The position numbers and the translations under genes were made by a program. A DNA stretch of 64,000 nucleotides, from contig NZ_CP073745.1 in NCBI RefSeq assembly GCF_024397975.1, positions 675,501 to 739,500 of the forward strand, written 5' to 3'. A model generated the notes under the pieces. It was not told where the DNA came from and ran no database searches. It saw only the letters and a program-made list of their open reading frames with translations. Source of the stretch: Bacterioplanoides sp. SCSIO 12839. Its GTDB lineage: Bacteria; Pseudomonadota; Gammaproteobacteria; Pseudomonadales; Oceanobacteraceae. Of this stretch, positions 18,878 through 28,335 are shown one piece after another (the stretch's first letter is position 1; every line of letters starts with the position of its first letter).

Positions 18878-19313
18878 ACCACGCCTGACGGCGATCACTG
18901 CAATTCTGTTTGGCTCGCTGCTGCCTCTGTTATCACTGGCCAGCGAAACCACTGAAGCAGCAGATAACAATCCATTGGCGCTTGACCCGATGGCGTCGGC
19001 TGGAAAAGTGGTGGTTTTTCTGGTGCTGATCATTGGCCTGATTTTATTGTTGGCCTGGTTAAGTGGTAAAAGCCGTAACTTTCCGCTGGCGGGTTTTTCA
19101 GTGTCAGATGCACCGCTGAAAACCATCGCCACACTGCCGCTGAGCATGAAAGAAAAAATTGCCGTGATTCAGGTGGGTGATAAGCAATTGGTGGTGGGCA
19201 TCACACAGCAACAAATTACTTGTCTGGCTGAGCTGGATGAACCCTTGCCCGTGAATAATCCAACCCAGTCCCCGGCTTTTTCTGAGCTATTAAAAAAAGC
19301 GATTCGCTCATGA
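18852..19313 (+). CDS. fliO: Flagellar export apparatus assembly protein FliO
   Basis: FliO helps assemble the FliP ring. The 153-residue product starts at a GTG inside the end of fliN. It shows an N-terminal hydrophobic segment ending LASE, a membrane helix at about residues 50-72 ([18 protein letters not shown]), and a cytosolic part with [22 protein letters not shown], the typical FliO signature. The stop overlaps the fliP start (ATGA). Confidence 0.92.
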   Translation: MNVFSAYVKPRLTAITAILFGSLLPLLSLASETTEAADNNPLALDPMASAGKVVVFLVLIIGLILLLAWLSGKSRNFPLAGFSVSDAPLKTIATLPLSMKEKIAVIQVGDKQLVVGITQQQITCLAELDEPLPVNNPTQSPAFSELLKKAIRS

Positions 19314-20083
19314 AAGCGCTGTGGTTATCGCTGGTTCTGATGCTGTCTTCGGTCATATTTTCTGCGCAGGCTACTGCCGCAGAGGGAGAGCCTGAGAAAA
19401 ATTATCTGGGTATTCCGGCACTGATTTATCAGGCCAATGACTCCGGTGGTGAATACAGCATCAGTATTCAGATTTTAGCCATCATGACTGTGCTGACGGT
19501 GTTACCGTCACTGCTGATTATGATGACGTCTTTCACCCGGATTATTGTGGTGATGGCGATTTTGCGTCAGGCACTGGGTTTGCAACAAACGCCTTCCAAC
19601 CAGATTATTCTCGGTCTGTCTCTGTTCCTGACACTGTTTATTATGATGCCGGTGTTTCGGGTGATTAATGTGGAAGCGGTTCAGCCGTATCTGGCGGAAA
19701 CCATTACACCATTAGAAGCCGCCGAACGGGCTCTGAAACCCATACATGAATTTATGTTGTCACAGACCCGTGAAACGGATCTGAACTTATTTGTCCGTAT
19801 CAGTGGGGAGCAGAATATTGCCACTCCGGACGAAACCCCCATTCATATTTTAATTCCGGCGTTTATCACCAGCGAATTAAAAACGGCGTTTCAGATTGGT
19901 TTTCTGATTTTTATTCCCTTTTTAATTATTGATCTGGTGGTCGCCAGTATCCTGATGGCCATGGGTATGATGATGCTGTCGCCGATTATTATTTCTTTGC
20001 CATTTAAGATCATGTTGTTTGTATTAATTGATGGTTGGGCACTCATCATGGGCACCCTGGCGAATAGCTTTGGCACTGTCTGA
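19310..20083 (+). CDS. fliP: Flagellar type III export gate protein FliP
   Basis: FliP forms the core ring of the export gate. The 257-residue precursor has a cleavable signal peptide (about 1-24, ending QATAA) and the family stretches [20 protein letters not shown] and [14 protein letters not shown], followed by the C-terminal hydrophobic hairpins with [19 protein letters not shown]. Length and hydropathy are normal. It is coupled to fliO by an ATGA overlap. Confidence 0.97.
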   Translation: MKALWLSLVLMLSSVIFSAQATAAEGEPEKNYLGIPALIYQANDSGGEYSISIQILAIMTVLTVLPSLLIMMTSFTRIIVVMAILRQALGLQQTPSNQIILGLSLFLTLFIMMPVFRVINVEAVQPYLAETITPLEAAERALKPIHEFMLSQTRETDLNLFVRISGEQNIATPDETPIHILIPAFITSELKTAFQIGFLIFIPFLIIDLVVASILMAMGMMMLSPIIISLPFKIMLFVLIDGWALIMGTLANSFGTV

Positions 20084-20112
20084 ATGAAAGCGCATAGCGG
20101 GAGAGTAAGCGG

Positions 20113-20382
20113 ATGACACCCACTGAAATAGGCGATTTATTTACCCACGCGCTGTATATCGTCCTGATTATTGTGGTGGTGATGATTGTTCCGAGTCTGA
20201 TTATCGGCCTGGTGGTCAGCACCTTTCAGGCAGCCACACAGATTAACGAACAAACCCTGAGTTTTTTGCCTCGTTTGGTGGTGACGCTTTTAGCCATTAT
20301 TGGTTTTGGCCCGTGGGCGGTGGCCATGGTGTTGGATTTTACCCGCCAGATTTACATGAACATTCCTTTTATTATTGGCTGA
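20113..20382 (+). CDS. fliQ: Flagellar type III export gate protein FliQ
   Basis: FliQ is the small two-helix gate protein that wraps the FliP/FliR ring. The 89-residue product has two hydrophobic helices and the conserved loop STFQAATQINEQTLSFLPR. Size and position between fliP and fliR are standard; fliR starts 12 bases after its stop. Confidence 0.96.
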   Translation: MTPTEIGDLFTHALYIVLIIVVVMIVPSLIIGLVVSTFQAATQINEQTLSFLPRLVVTLLAIIGFGPWAVAMVLDFTRQIYMNIPFIIG

Positions 20383-20394
20383 CGGAAAAGCACG

Positions 20395-21171
20395 ATGCTG
20401 GAAGTAGACCCGCTTGATGTCAGCCACTGGATCAGTCGATACCTTTATCCGTTTGCCCGTATCGCCGGGTTATTGATGGTGATGCCTCTGGTTGGCAGTC
20501 GTATGGTATCCCAGCGGGTGCGGATTTTTTTAGCGGTTGCTATCACCTTGGCGGTCGTGCCTGTTTTGCCTCCAATGCCTAAAGTCGACGCTATCTCCTT
20601 GGCGTCGTTTATTATTATTCTGCAACAAATGCTGATTGGCATTGCATTGGGTTTTATCGTTGAAATGCTGACCCAGGTCTATGTGATTGCAGGTCAGTTA
20701 ATTGCGATGCAAACCGGTTTGGGTATTGCGACGACAGTTGACCCCAGCCAGGGGGCATCCGTTGTGGTGATTTCTCAATGGTTTTTATTCCTCGTCAGCC
20801 TGGTGTTTATTTCGCTGAATGGCCACCTGGTATTAATTGAAATCTTAATCGATAGCTTCACCACGTTTCCGGTGTCGATGCAGGGGTTTGGTGCGGAAGA
20901 TTTTGGTTTGATCGTGCGCTGGAGTGGCTGGATGTTTTCGGCTGCACTGGTGATTGCCTTGCCTGCGATTGCCGCACTGTTGGTGGTTAACCTGGCCTTT
21001 GGTGTAATGACCCGGGCTGCCCCACAGTTGAATATTTTTGCCTTAGGTTTCCCTGTGACCATGATTGTGGGTTTGTTTGTTATGTGGCTCAGTGTTGGCG
21101 AAATGGCGACAGGTTTTCAGGCGCAAATGGATACCCTGTTTGAATTCATGAAAAAGCTGACGCTGCAGTAG
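20395..21171 (+). CDS. fliR: Flagellar type III export gate protein FliR
   Basis: FliR completes the FliP5-Q4-R1 gate complex. The 258-residue protein is strongly hydrophobic with six or so membrane-type segments and the conserved region IGLALGF-like (GIALGFIVEMLTQVYVIAGQ) and MQTGLGIATTVDPSQG. It lies 6 bases before flhB, with which it functions. Confidence 0.96.
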   Translation: MLEVDPLDVSHWISRYLYPFARIAGLLMVMPLVGSRMVSQRVRIFLAVAITLAVVPVLPPMPKVDAISLASFIIILQQMLIGIALGFIVEMLTQVYVIAGQLIAMQTGLGIATTVDPSQGASVVVISQWFLFLVSLVFISLNGHLVLIEILIDSFTTFPVSMQGFGAEDFGLIVRWSGWMFSAALVIALPAIAALLVVNLAFGVMTRAAPQLNIFALGFPVTMIVGLFVMWLSVGEMATGFQAQMDTLFEFMKKLTLQ

Positions 21172-21177
21172 GTCGTT

Positions 21178-22332
21178 ATGGCAGAAGAAGATTCCAGTCA
21201 GGAAAAAACCGAAGAACCCACGGAGCGAAGGCTCCAGAAATCCCGTGAAGAAGGTCAGGTTCCGCGATCCAAAGAACTGGCCACCACTTTGGTGTTGGTG
21301 ATTGGTGCGTTGGGTTTATTGGCCTTTGGCCCCTGGATGGCAGACCATATCAATACAATTGCGCGTTTCAGTTTCAGTCTTGAGCGCGAAGCCTTATTTG
21401 ATACCCGTATTATGTCAAATCACCTGGGTGCAGCGTTATGGGAAGCCACACTGGCACTGACGCCCTGGCTGATTCTGGTGTTAATTGCCGCGTTCGCGGG
21501 GCCTCTGGGCGTAGGGGGCTGGTTATTTTCAACCAAAGCCATTACCCCAAAACTGGATCGTTTAAATCCCCTCAGTGGACTTAAACGCATGTTTTCGATG
21601 AATTCGCTGGTGGAGCTGGTTAAGGCCTGGGCCAAAGTGCTGGTGGTGGGTGCGGTTGCTGTGGCGGTTTTGCTGTTCTCGTTTGATTACATCATGGGCA
21701 TTAAACACGAGCCCACGGAACTGGCAATTATGCACACCATCGACACCATTATCTGGGCGGTGATTTTTTTATGTTTATCCACCATCTTAATTGCCATTGC
21801 TGATGTCCCCTGGCAGGTGTACAGCCATACCAAAAAACTGCGGATGTCGATGCAGGAGATCAAAGACGAATACAAAGAGACCGAAGGTAAGCCGGAAGTT
21901 AAAAGTAAAATTCGCCAGCTGCAGCGCGAAGTCGCCCAGCGTCGCATGATGGCCGATGTGCCGGATGCCGATGTGGTGATTACCAACCCAACCCATTATT
22001 CCGTGGCATTAAAATACGCTGCGGAATCCATGCAGGCGCCGATACTGGTGGCGAAGGGCAGTGATCAGGTTGCTCTGAAAATCCGTGAAATTGCCAAAGA
22101 GCATAACGTTGCCCAAATGCAGGCACCGCCGCTGGCGCGGGCGTTATTTACCCACGCCAAGGTGGGGGAGGAAATTCCCGAAGGTTTATACGTTGCCGTG
22201 GCACAGGTACTGGCTTACGTCTTCCAGATGGATCAGTTTGTTAAAGGCAGTGGTCCGAAACCAGAGCGCAAGCCGGATATGCCGATTCCGAGAGACCTGC
22301 GTGTGGACCCGGATGGCAGTTCTCCCAATTAA
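21178..22332 (+). CDS. flhB: Flagellar export switch protein FlhB
   Basis: FlhB is the autocleaving specificity switch of the export apparatus. The 384-residue protein has the N-terminal EEPTERRLQKSREEGQVPRS signature, four membrane helices, and the self-cleavage motif N270-P-T-H (VITNPTHYSVALKYA). FliK is expected to act on its C-terminal domain to switch from hook to filament substrates. A proline-rich end (KPERKPDMPIPRD) closes the protein. Confidence 0.97.
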   Translation: MAEEDSSQEKTEEPTERRLQKSREEGQVPRSKELATTLVLVIGALGLLAFGPWMADHINTIARFSFSLEREALFDTRIMSNHLGAALWEATLALTPWLILVLIAAFAGPLGVGGWLFSTKAITPKLDRLNPLSGLKRMFSMNSLVELVKAWAKVLVVGAVAVAVLLFSFDYIMGIKHEPTELAIMHTIDTIIWAVIFLCLSTILIAIADVPWQVYSHTKKLRMSMQEIKDEYKETEGKPEVKSKIRQLQREVAQRRMMADVPDADVVITNPTHYSVALKYAAESMQAPILVAKGSDQVALKIREIAKEHNVAQMQAPPLARALFTHAKVGEEIPEGLYVAVAQVLAYVFQMDQFVKGSGPKPERKPDMPIPRDLRVDPDGSSPN

Positions 22333-22351
22333 ATTTTCGGATTGTTCGATT

Positions 22352-22368
22352 TAGGAAAGCTTCTTGCA
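22352..22368 (+). promoter_or_regulatory. Candidate sigma-54 promoter upstream of flhA
   Basis: TAGGAAAGCTTCTTGCA has GG and GC separated by 10 bases and a full TTGCA at -12, but a weak -24 element. It lies about 70 bases before flhA in the gap after flhB. flhA is RpoN-dependent in Pseudomonas, which supports the call. Confidence 0.45.
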
Positions 22369-22435
22369 CTAACTGTAAAACTGATGATTTTTTGACACAT
22401 TTTTACAGAATGTTTTACACAGACAGAGAGTGCAC

Positions 22436-24643
22436 ATGGCGGTAGCTTCCAAACAACAGGTAACAGGCCAACTCAAACAGGCCGCCAGCTTGTTGGCACA
22501 AGGTAATTTAGGCATTCCGATTATGGTGTTGGTGCTGCTGGGTATGATGACCCTGCCACTGCCACCTTTTATGCTGGATATGTTTTTCACCTTTAACATC
22601 ACCTTATCCATTGTGGTGTTACTGGTGAGTGTTTACGCTCAGCGTCCCCTCGATTTTGCGGTTTTCCCCACCATTCTTCTGGTTGCAACCTTGTTACGTC
22701 TGGCACTAAACGTGGCCTCAACACGGGTGGTGTTGTTGTACGGCCACGAAGGTGGCGATGCGGCTGGTAAAGTGATCGAAGCCTTTGGTGAAGTTCTGAT
22801 TGGTGGTAACTACGCCGTGGGTCTGGTGGTGTTTACCATTCTGGTGATCATCAACTTTGTGGTGGTGACCAAAGGCGCTGGCCGTGTTTCGGAAGTAAGT
22901 GCGCGTTTCACATTGGATGCCATGCCCGGTAAACAAATGGCGATTGATGCGGACTTAAACGCGGGTTTAATCGAAGCGGATGAAGCCAAAAAACGCCGTG
23001 GTGATATCGCTGCCGAAGCTGACTTTTATGGTTCGATGGACGGTGCCAGTAAGTTTGTTAAAGGTGATGCCGTCGCCGGTATTTTGATTCTGATTATCAA
23101 CGTGGTGGGTGGTCTGGCGATTGGTATGAGCCAACATTCTCTGGGCTTTGGTGATGCGATTTCTGCATACAGTTTATTAGCCATTGGTGATGGTCTGGTG
23201 GCGCAGATTCCATCGCTGTTACTGTCAACCGCCACCGCCATTATGGTCACCCGTAACAGCAGTGATGAAGGCATGGGGGATCAGGTGGTGGGCCAGATGT
23301 TTGGCTCTTCACGCACCCTGGGCGTGACATCTGGTTTGCTGTTTCTGATGGGCATTGTACCGGGTATGCCACATCTGGTATTTCTCAGTGCCGCTGCGGC
23401 ATGTGGTATAGCCGCGTATTTTTCCCACTGGAAAACCGAAGGTGGCAAGCTGGGTGATGCCATTGCTCAGCGTTTGGGCGGACAGCCTAAAGTCGCCGCC
23501 GCTACCGAAGGGGCTGAACCCGGTAATGCGCTGGCCGCGCCTCAACAGCAGGCTGAAGCCGCCATTAAACAAATGGAAGTGAAAGAGCTGGGCTGGGATG
23601 ACGTCGAGCCGGTGGACCGTGTGGGGCTGGAAGTGGGCTATCGCCTGATCCCATTGGTGGATAAAAACCAAGGTGGCCAGCTGCTGAATCGCATTAAAGG
23701 CGTGCGGCGTAAACTCTCTCAGGATCTGGGCTTCCTGATGCCGTCTGTGCATATCCGCGACAACCTCGATCTGATGCCCAATCAATACCGCGTGACCTTG
23801 ATGGGCGTGACATTGGCGGAAGCTGAAATTTATCCGGAGCGGGAACTGGCGATTAATCCGGGTCAGGTGTTTGGCAAGATCGATGGTCTGGCGACTCAGG
23901 ACCCGGCGTTTGGTCTGGAAGCCTTCTGGATTGATGCGGAACAAAAAGACCGGGCGCAAACACTGGGCTACACCGTGGTTGATGCCAGTACGGTGGTGGC
24001 GACTCATATCAACCAGAAATTACAAAAACACGCGCATGAATTAATTGGCCATGAAGACGTTCAGAAGCTGGTGGATATGCTGGCGAAAACCTCTCCGAAA
24101 CTGGCCGAAGAACTAGTGCCAAATACTGTTAGCATCAGCCAGTTACTCAATGTCTTACAGACGTTGCTGAAGGATGGTGTACCGGTACGTGATCTGCGCT
24201 CTATCGCCGAGTCTTTGGCGAATATGGGCGGTCAGAGTCAAGATACCGCCGCCATGGTCAGTGCTGCCCGCCTGTCATTAGCCCGCATGATCGTCCAGAG
24301 TGTCTTTGGCAGCGAGGATGAGCTGCCGGTAATCACCTTAGAACCTCAACTGGAACAGTTGTTGCTTAAGACACTACAGCAGAGTGCTCAGCAAGGTGCA
24401 CAGTATGGCCTGATCCTAGAGCCAGGCATGGCAGAAACGTTACAGCGTTCTCTGGCTGATGCGGCACAGGAGCAAGAGATGGCAGGTCGTCCGGCGGTGT
24501 TATTGGTGACATCACAATTACGGGCGGCAATGGCGGAATTTATCCGTAATGGCATCGAGGCATTAACCGTGTTGGCGTATCAGGAAATACCGGATAACAA
24601 GAGTATTACCATCGTTGCTAACGTGGGCGCTCAGAACAATTAA
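22436..24643 (+). CDS. flhA: Flagellar export apparatus protein FlhA
   Basis: FlhA is the large export-gate protein that docks chaperone-substrate complexes and uses the proton motive force. I use the ATG at 22436 (an in-frame GTG lies 6 bases earlier), giving 735 residues. The N-terminal half has eight or so membrane helices with the FHIPEP-type signature region (RLALNVASTRVVLLYG, RFTLDAMPGKQMAIDADLNAG). The cytosolic half carries FGKIDGLATQDPAFGLEAFWI and the C-terminal chaperone-binding domain. Confidence 0.97.
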   Translation: MAVASKQQVTGQLKQAASLLAQGNLGIPIMVLVLLGMMTLPLPPFMLDMFFTFNITLSIVVLLVSVYAQRPLDFAVFPTILLVATLLRLALNVASTRVVLLYGHEGGDAAGKVIEAFGEVLIGGNYAVGLVVFTILVIINFVVVTKGAGRVSEVSARFTLDAMPGKQMAIDADLNAGLIEADEAKKRRGDIAAEADFYGSMDGASKFVKGDAVAGILILIINVVGGLAIGMSQHSLGFGDAISAYSLLAIGDGLVAQIPSLLLSTATAIMVTRNSSDEGMGDQVVGQMFGSSRTLGVTSGLLFLMGIVPGMPHLVFLSAAAACGIAAYFSHWKTEGGKLGDAIAQRLGGQPKVAAATEGAEPGNALAAPQQQAEAAIKQMEVKELGWDDVEPVDRVGLEVGYRLIPLVDKNQGGQLLNRIKGVRRKLSQDLGFLMPSVHIRDNLDLMPNQYRVTLMGVTLAEAEIYPERELAINPGQVFGKIDGLATQDPAFGLEAFWIDAEQKDRAQTLGYTVVDASTVVATHINQKLQKHAHELIGHEDVQKLVDMLAKTSPKLAEELVPNTVSISQLLNVLQTLLKDGVPVRDLRSIAESLANMGGQSQDTAAMVSAARLSLARMIVQSVFGSEDELPVITLEPQLEQLLLKTLQQSAQQGAQYGLILEPGMAETLQRSLADAAQEQEMAGRPAVLLVTSQLRAAMAEFIRNGIEALTVLAYQEIPDNKSITIVANVGAQNN

Positions 24644-24702
24644 TTTTTTACCGACAGCCATCAGCCGGTTGCTGATATCAACATAATTAACGGGGTTGGA
24701 TA

Positions 24703-26139
24703 ATGAAAGTGAAACGCTTTGTTGCTGCCAATATGCAGCTTGCCCTACGCAAGGTTTCTCAGGAATTGGGAGCCGATGCGGTGATTATGTCGAGCAAAAA
24801 AGTGGCTGAAGGGTTTGAAGTCGTGGCGGCGCTGGATTATCAATCAGGGGCATCGGAAGAAAACCCGGATGTCGCCCGTCAGCTGGAATTACAGCGCGAG
24901 CTGGAAGCGGTAAAAGCCAGTCGTGAAGTGACGTCAGATGGACATGCTTCTGATGAGCAATCTTTGGACAAACAGCAACGACTTCAGTACGCCCGTTCTT
25001 CGGATGTCAGCTCAGCAGAAGGGCTGAAAGATGTGTTGCAGGGGCTGAAGCAGAAAAGCTACAGCAATACCTCTCAGCGCCCGGCTCAGGCATCGGCTTC
25101 CTCTTCATCACCGGCTTCAACACAAGACTCGGTTAAGCCAGCTGCTGATCTGAGTGCAGTGCAGTCATTGGGGGAGCGGGTTAAAGCCTCCGAAGCACGT
25201 TATGGCAATGCCATGAGCGCCATGAGTGATGAGTTACGTGAACTAAAAAACTGGATGGTCAGCCATCAGGGCAGCGCCTGGGATACTGGCCGTCCTCTGA
25301 CCTGGCAGCAGTCTCAGTTATGGCAGCGTTGTCAGGATGTGGGTCTGGAGCCGGCCTGGGCTGATCGCATTGCCAGCCAGATTGATGATGGTCAAGCGAT
25401 GGAACAAGCCTGGCAACAGGCATTGAAATTAATCGCAGCCGATTTACCTGTTGCGCCACCTCAACTGCTGGAAGAAGGCGGACGTTACGCTTTGGTAGGG
25501 CCAACCGGGGCGGGCAAAACCACCACCATTGGTAAACTGGCGGCGCAGTTTGTGATTCATCACGGCGCTGATTCGGTCGCACTGATCACGCTGGACAATT
25601 ATCGTGTCGCAGCCCACGACCAGATCAGCACCTTCTCACGTTTGTTAGGCGTGACACTGCACAAAGTTCACAACGAAAAAGAACTCAAAAATGCGCTGCT
25701 GAAAACCCAGGATAAAAAGCTGGTGTTGGTGGATAGTGCGGGATTAGCCAGTCAGGACGCACATTTTCAGACACAATTGTCTATGCTTAAACGAGCGGGC
25801 TCTGGCCTGAAGAAATTGTTGGTACTGCCACTGACCAGTCAGGGGCGTTGCCTGCAGGAAAATTATGAACATTTTAAAGCAGCTGGCCTGGTTGGCTGCG
25901 TATTTACCAAACTGGATGAGTGTTTCAGCCTGGGCCCTGCGATGAGTGTAGCGGCCTTGACCCAGCTGCCCGTCACCATTGTTACCGATGGGCCGCATAT
26001 TCCGGATGATGTGCATTACCCGGAAGCGGATAAGCTGGTAAAACTGGCCGAACAAATGGCCCGTATGGCGCGTACCCGCTGGCAAGCGGCGGAAGCCATG
26101 CATCTGGCGACTCAATCCCGTTTTCAACAAGGAGCATAA
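24703..26139 (+). CDS. flhF: Flagellar biosynthesis GTPase FlhF
   Basis: FlhF is the SRP-family GTPase that places polar flagella. The 478-residue protein begins with the conserved VKRFVAANMQLALRKVSQELG, has a basic/low-complexity middle part, and a C-terminal NG domain with P-loop VGPTGAGKTTTIGKLAAQ, the LDNYRVAAHDQ segment and TKLDE. FlhG follows after 6 bases, as is usual for polar flagellates. Its presence argues for a polar flagellum. Confidence 0.96.
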   Translation: MKVKRFVAANMQLALRKVSQELGADAVIMSSKKVAEGFEVVAALDYQSGASEENPDVARQLELQRELEAVKASREVTSDGHASDEQSLDKQQRLQYARSSDVSSAEGLKDVLQGLKQKSYSNTSQRPAQASASSSSPASTQDSVKPAADLSAVQSLGERVKASEARYGNAMSAMSDELRELKNWMVSHQGSAWDTGRPLTWQQSQLWQRCQDVGLEPAWADRIASQIDDGQAMEQAWQQALKLIAADLPVAPPQLLEEGGRYALVGPTGAGKTTTIGKLAAQFVIHHGADSVALITLDNYRVAAHDQISTFSRLLGVTLHKVHNEKELKNALLKTQDKKLVLVDSAGLASQDAHFQTQLSMLKRAGSGLKKLLVLPLTSQGRCLQENYEHFKAAGLVGCVFTKLDECFSLGPAMSVAALTQLPVTIVTDGPHIPDDVHYPEADKLVKLAEQMARMARTRWQAAEAMHLATQSRFQQGA

Positions 26140-26145
26140 TCGGAT

Positions 26146-26964
26146 ATGTCGAGGCATCCCGTACAAGTGATCGCTGTCACCGGTGGTAAAGGCGGCGTGG
26201 GCAAAAGTAATGTATCGGTGAACCTGGCTATTTCGCTGGCTGAGATGGGCCGTCGTGTGGTGGTACTGGATGCCGATCTGGGCCTGGCCAATATTGATAT
26301 TCTGTTAGGCATCAGCTCAACCAAAACCATTGAAAACGTGTTGCAGGGTGAGTGCGAGTTACGTGATGTGATGGTGAGAGGGCCGGGTGGAATCCGTATT
26401 GTTCCGGCGTCTTCTGGTACGCAAAAACTGTCGCAATTAAATGCGATGGAACATGCGGGCCTGATTCAGGCATTCAGCGATATCGGTGATGATATTGACG
26501 TATTGATTGTTGATACCGCCGCGGGCATCTCGGATACAGTGATGAGTTTTGTTCGCGCTGCGCAGGAAGTGCTGATGGTGGTAACGGATGAACCCACTTC
26601 CATCACCGATGCCTACGCACAAATCAAATTACTGAACCGGGATTACGGTGTGTTCCGGTTCCGTATCATTGCCAACATGGTGAAGTCTCCCCAGGAAGGT
26701 AATGCGTTATTCGGTAAGCTGACGAAAGTGACGGATCGTTTTCTCGATGTTGCCATGCAGTACGTTGGCGCGATTCCTCAGGATGATGCCATCAAACGTG
26801 CGGTACAGCGCCAGAAAGCCGTGGTGGATGCTTACCCTCGGGCAAAAGCGTCGACGGCATTTAAAGCGTTGGCGAAAAAAGTGGATTCCTGGCCATTGCC
26901 AGCGACACCGCGTGGTCATCTGGAATTTTTTGTTGATCGGCTGGTGCAGGAAACAGAGGCTTGA
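26146..26964 (+). CDS. flhG: Flagellar number regulator FlhG/FleN (MinD-like ATPase)
   Basis: FlhG (FleN) is a ParA/MinD-family ATPase that limits flagellar number and antagonises FleQ. The 272-residue product has the deviant Walker A GGKGGVGKSNVSVNLA, the switch region DADLGLANIDILLG and VDTAAGISDTVMSF, and a C-terminal helix rich in basic and hydrophobic residues that may bind the membrane. It lies 3 bases before fliA. Confidence 0.95.
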   Translation: MSRHPVQVIAVTGGKGGVGKSNVSVNLAISLAEMGRRVVVLDADLGLANIDILLGISSTKTIENVLQGECELRDVMVRGPGGIRIVPASSGTQKLSQLNAMEHAGLIQAFSDIGDDIDVLIVDTAAGISDTVMSFVRAAQEVLMVVTDEPTSITDAYAQIKLLNRDYGVFRFRIIANMVKSPQEGNALFGKLTKVTDRFLDVAMQYVGAIPQDDAIKRAVQRQKAVVDAYPRAKASTAFKALAKKVDSWPLPATPRGHLEFFVDRLVQETEA

Positions 26965-26967
26965 TTT

Positions 26968-27699
26968 GTGTCTGCTGGAAGTTGTCTGGTGTATAGCGAA
27001 GTTCAGAATAATAATGTCGACGAATTGATTCGTCAGCATGCACCGCTGGTAAAACGTATTGCCCATCATATGCTGGGGCGTTTACCAGACAGTGTGCAGG
27101 TGGATGATCTGATTCAGTCGGGCATGATTGGTTTGCTCGAAGCGGCGCGTAAATACGATGGCGGCAAAGGTGCCAGCTTTGAAACTTATGCCGGTATTCG
27201 TATTCGTGGTGCCATGCTGGACGAAATTCGTCGTGGCGATTGGGCACCCCGTTCGGTGCACCGTAACAGCCGCCGTATTTCCGATGCGATTAAACAAATT
27301 GAAAGTGTCAAAGGACGAGATGCTGAAGATGCAGAGGTGGCGGAGCATCTGGGCATTTCTCAGGAAGAGTATCACTCGATATTGCAGGACAGCGCTGGCT
27401 GTCGTCTGTTCAGCTATGAAGAAGTGCTGGAAAAAACCGAATCCGGTGCCGATGTGTTTGTGGGTGAAAACCCCAATCCTCTGGAAGGCATTGAGCGCGG
27501 TGCGTTTCAGCAACACCTGGCCGAAGCCATTAAGCTGTTACCAGAGCGTGAGCAGTTGGTATTGGCACTCTACTACGATGAAGAACTCAACCTGAAAGAG
27601 ATTGGCGCAGTGCTGGGCGTTAGTGAAAGCCGGGTTAGTCAGCTACACAGTCAGGCTGCGGCACGATTACGTTCCCGTTTGACTGACTGGATTCACTAG
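26968..27699 (+). CDS. fliA: Flagellar sigma factor FliA (sigma-28)
   Basis: FliA directs late flagellar and chemotaxis transcription. The 243-residue product begins with a GTG. Region 2 has VDDLIQSGMIGLLEAARKYDGGKGASFETYAGIRIRGAML, given here only as a location (about residues 46-85). Region 4 has LKEIGAVLGVSESRVSQLHSQA. It is probably held by FlgM, encoded elsewhere, on which the HsbA-like protein of this locus might act. Confidence 0.96.
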   Translation: MSAGSCLVYSEVQNNNVDELIRQHAPLVKRIAHHMLGRLPDSVQVDDLIQSGMIGLLEAARKYDGGKGASFETYAGIRIRGAMLDEIRRGDWAPRSVHRNSRRISDAIKQIESVKGRDAEDAEVAEHLGISQEEYHSILQDSAGCRLFSYEEVLEKTESGADVFVGENPNPLEGIERGAFQQHLAEAIKLLPEREQLVLALYYDEELNLKEIGAVLGVSESRVSQLHSQAAARLRSRLTDWIH

Positions 27700-27933
27700 C
27701 CTTAACAGCACCTGGCCGCTCTTGTCCTGTCGTAACCTGCTTCATGCACTGTTTTATCATGTTTATCTAACTTGCTGATAATCAAGGAAACTTGTCCTGT
27801 TTCCCATTTCTGATCAGTAATCGTAAAAGAATCCTCCTTATCCCTGATTCCTTTCTGGATAAAGCACCGACAAGGTCTACACTAAATCTTAGTAACGACT
27901 TGGAATGTGCAAAGTCGATTAGTGGAGGTCGTT

Positions 27934-28320
27934 TTGGACAAAAATATGAAGATTCTTATCGTTGATGATTTTTCTACGATGAGACGAATTGTCAAAAATT
28001 TACTGCGTGATCTGGGCTTCACCAATACCGCAGAAGCCGATGACGGTACAACCGCGCTGCCAATGCTGGAAAACGGAGACTTCGATTTTCTGGTTACCGA
28101 TTGGAATATGCCGGGCATGACGGGCCTCGATCTGTTGAAAAAGGTTCGGGCGGATGATCGCCTGAAATCTTTGCCGGTATTGATGGTGACTGCAGAAGCG
28201 AAGCGTGATCAGATCGTGGCTGCAGCACAGGCGGGTGTTAACGGATACGTAGTGAAACCATTTACTGCCGCTGTCCTAAAGGAAAAAATCGATAAGATTT
28301 TTGAACGCGTCGAAGGCTAA
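27934..28320 (+). CDS. cheY: Chemotaxis response regulator CheY (flagellar-type system)
   Basis: This is the motor-type CheY, with the conserved start [20 protein letters not shown], phosphoacceptor D56 in [10 protein letters not shown] and K in VKPFTA. A strong GGAGG at 27924-27928 is 5 bases before a TTG at 27934, while the ATG at 27946 is 17 bases away, so TTG is the likelier start (128 residues). Phosphorylated by the CheA at 29143, it should bind the FliM N-terminal peptide and be dephosphorylated by CheZ, encoded next. Confidence 0.94.
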   Translation: MDKNMKILIVDDFSTMRRIVKNLLRDLGFTNTAEADDGTTALPMLENGDFDFLVTDWNMPGMTGLDLLKKVRADDRLKSLPVLMVTAEAKRDQIVAAAQAGVNGYVVKPFTAAVLKEKIDKIFERVEG

Positions 28321-28335
28321 CCGGAAGGCAAACTC

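Noticed and set aside
23309-24007. 232-codon open frame antisense to flhA
   Set aside because: It lies wholly opposite a well-conserved gene, is rich in His/Arg/Gln typical of a reverse-strand shadow, and has no ribosome site.
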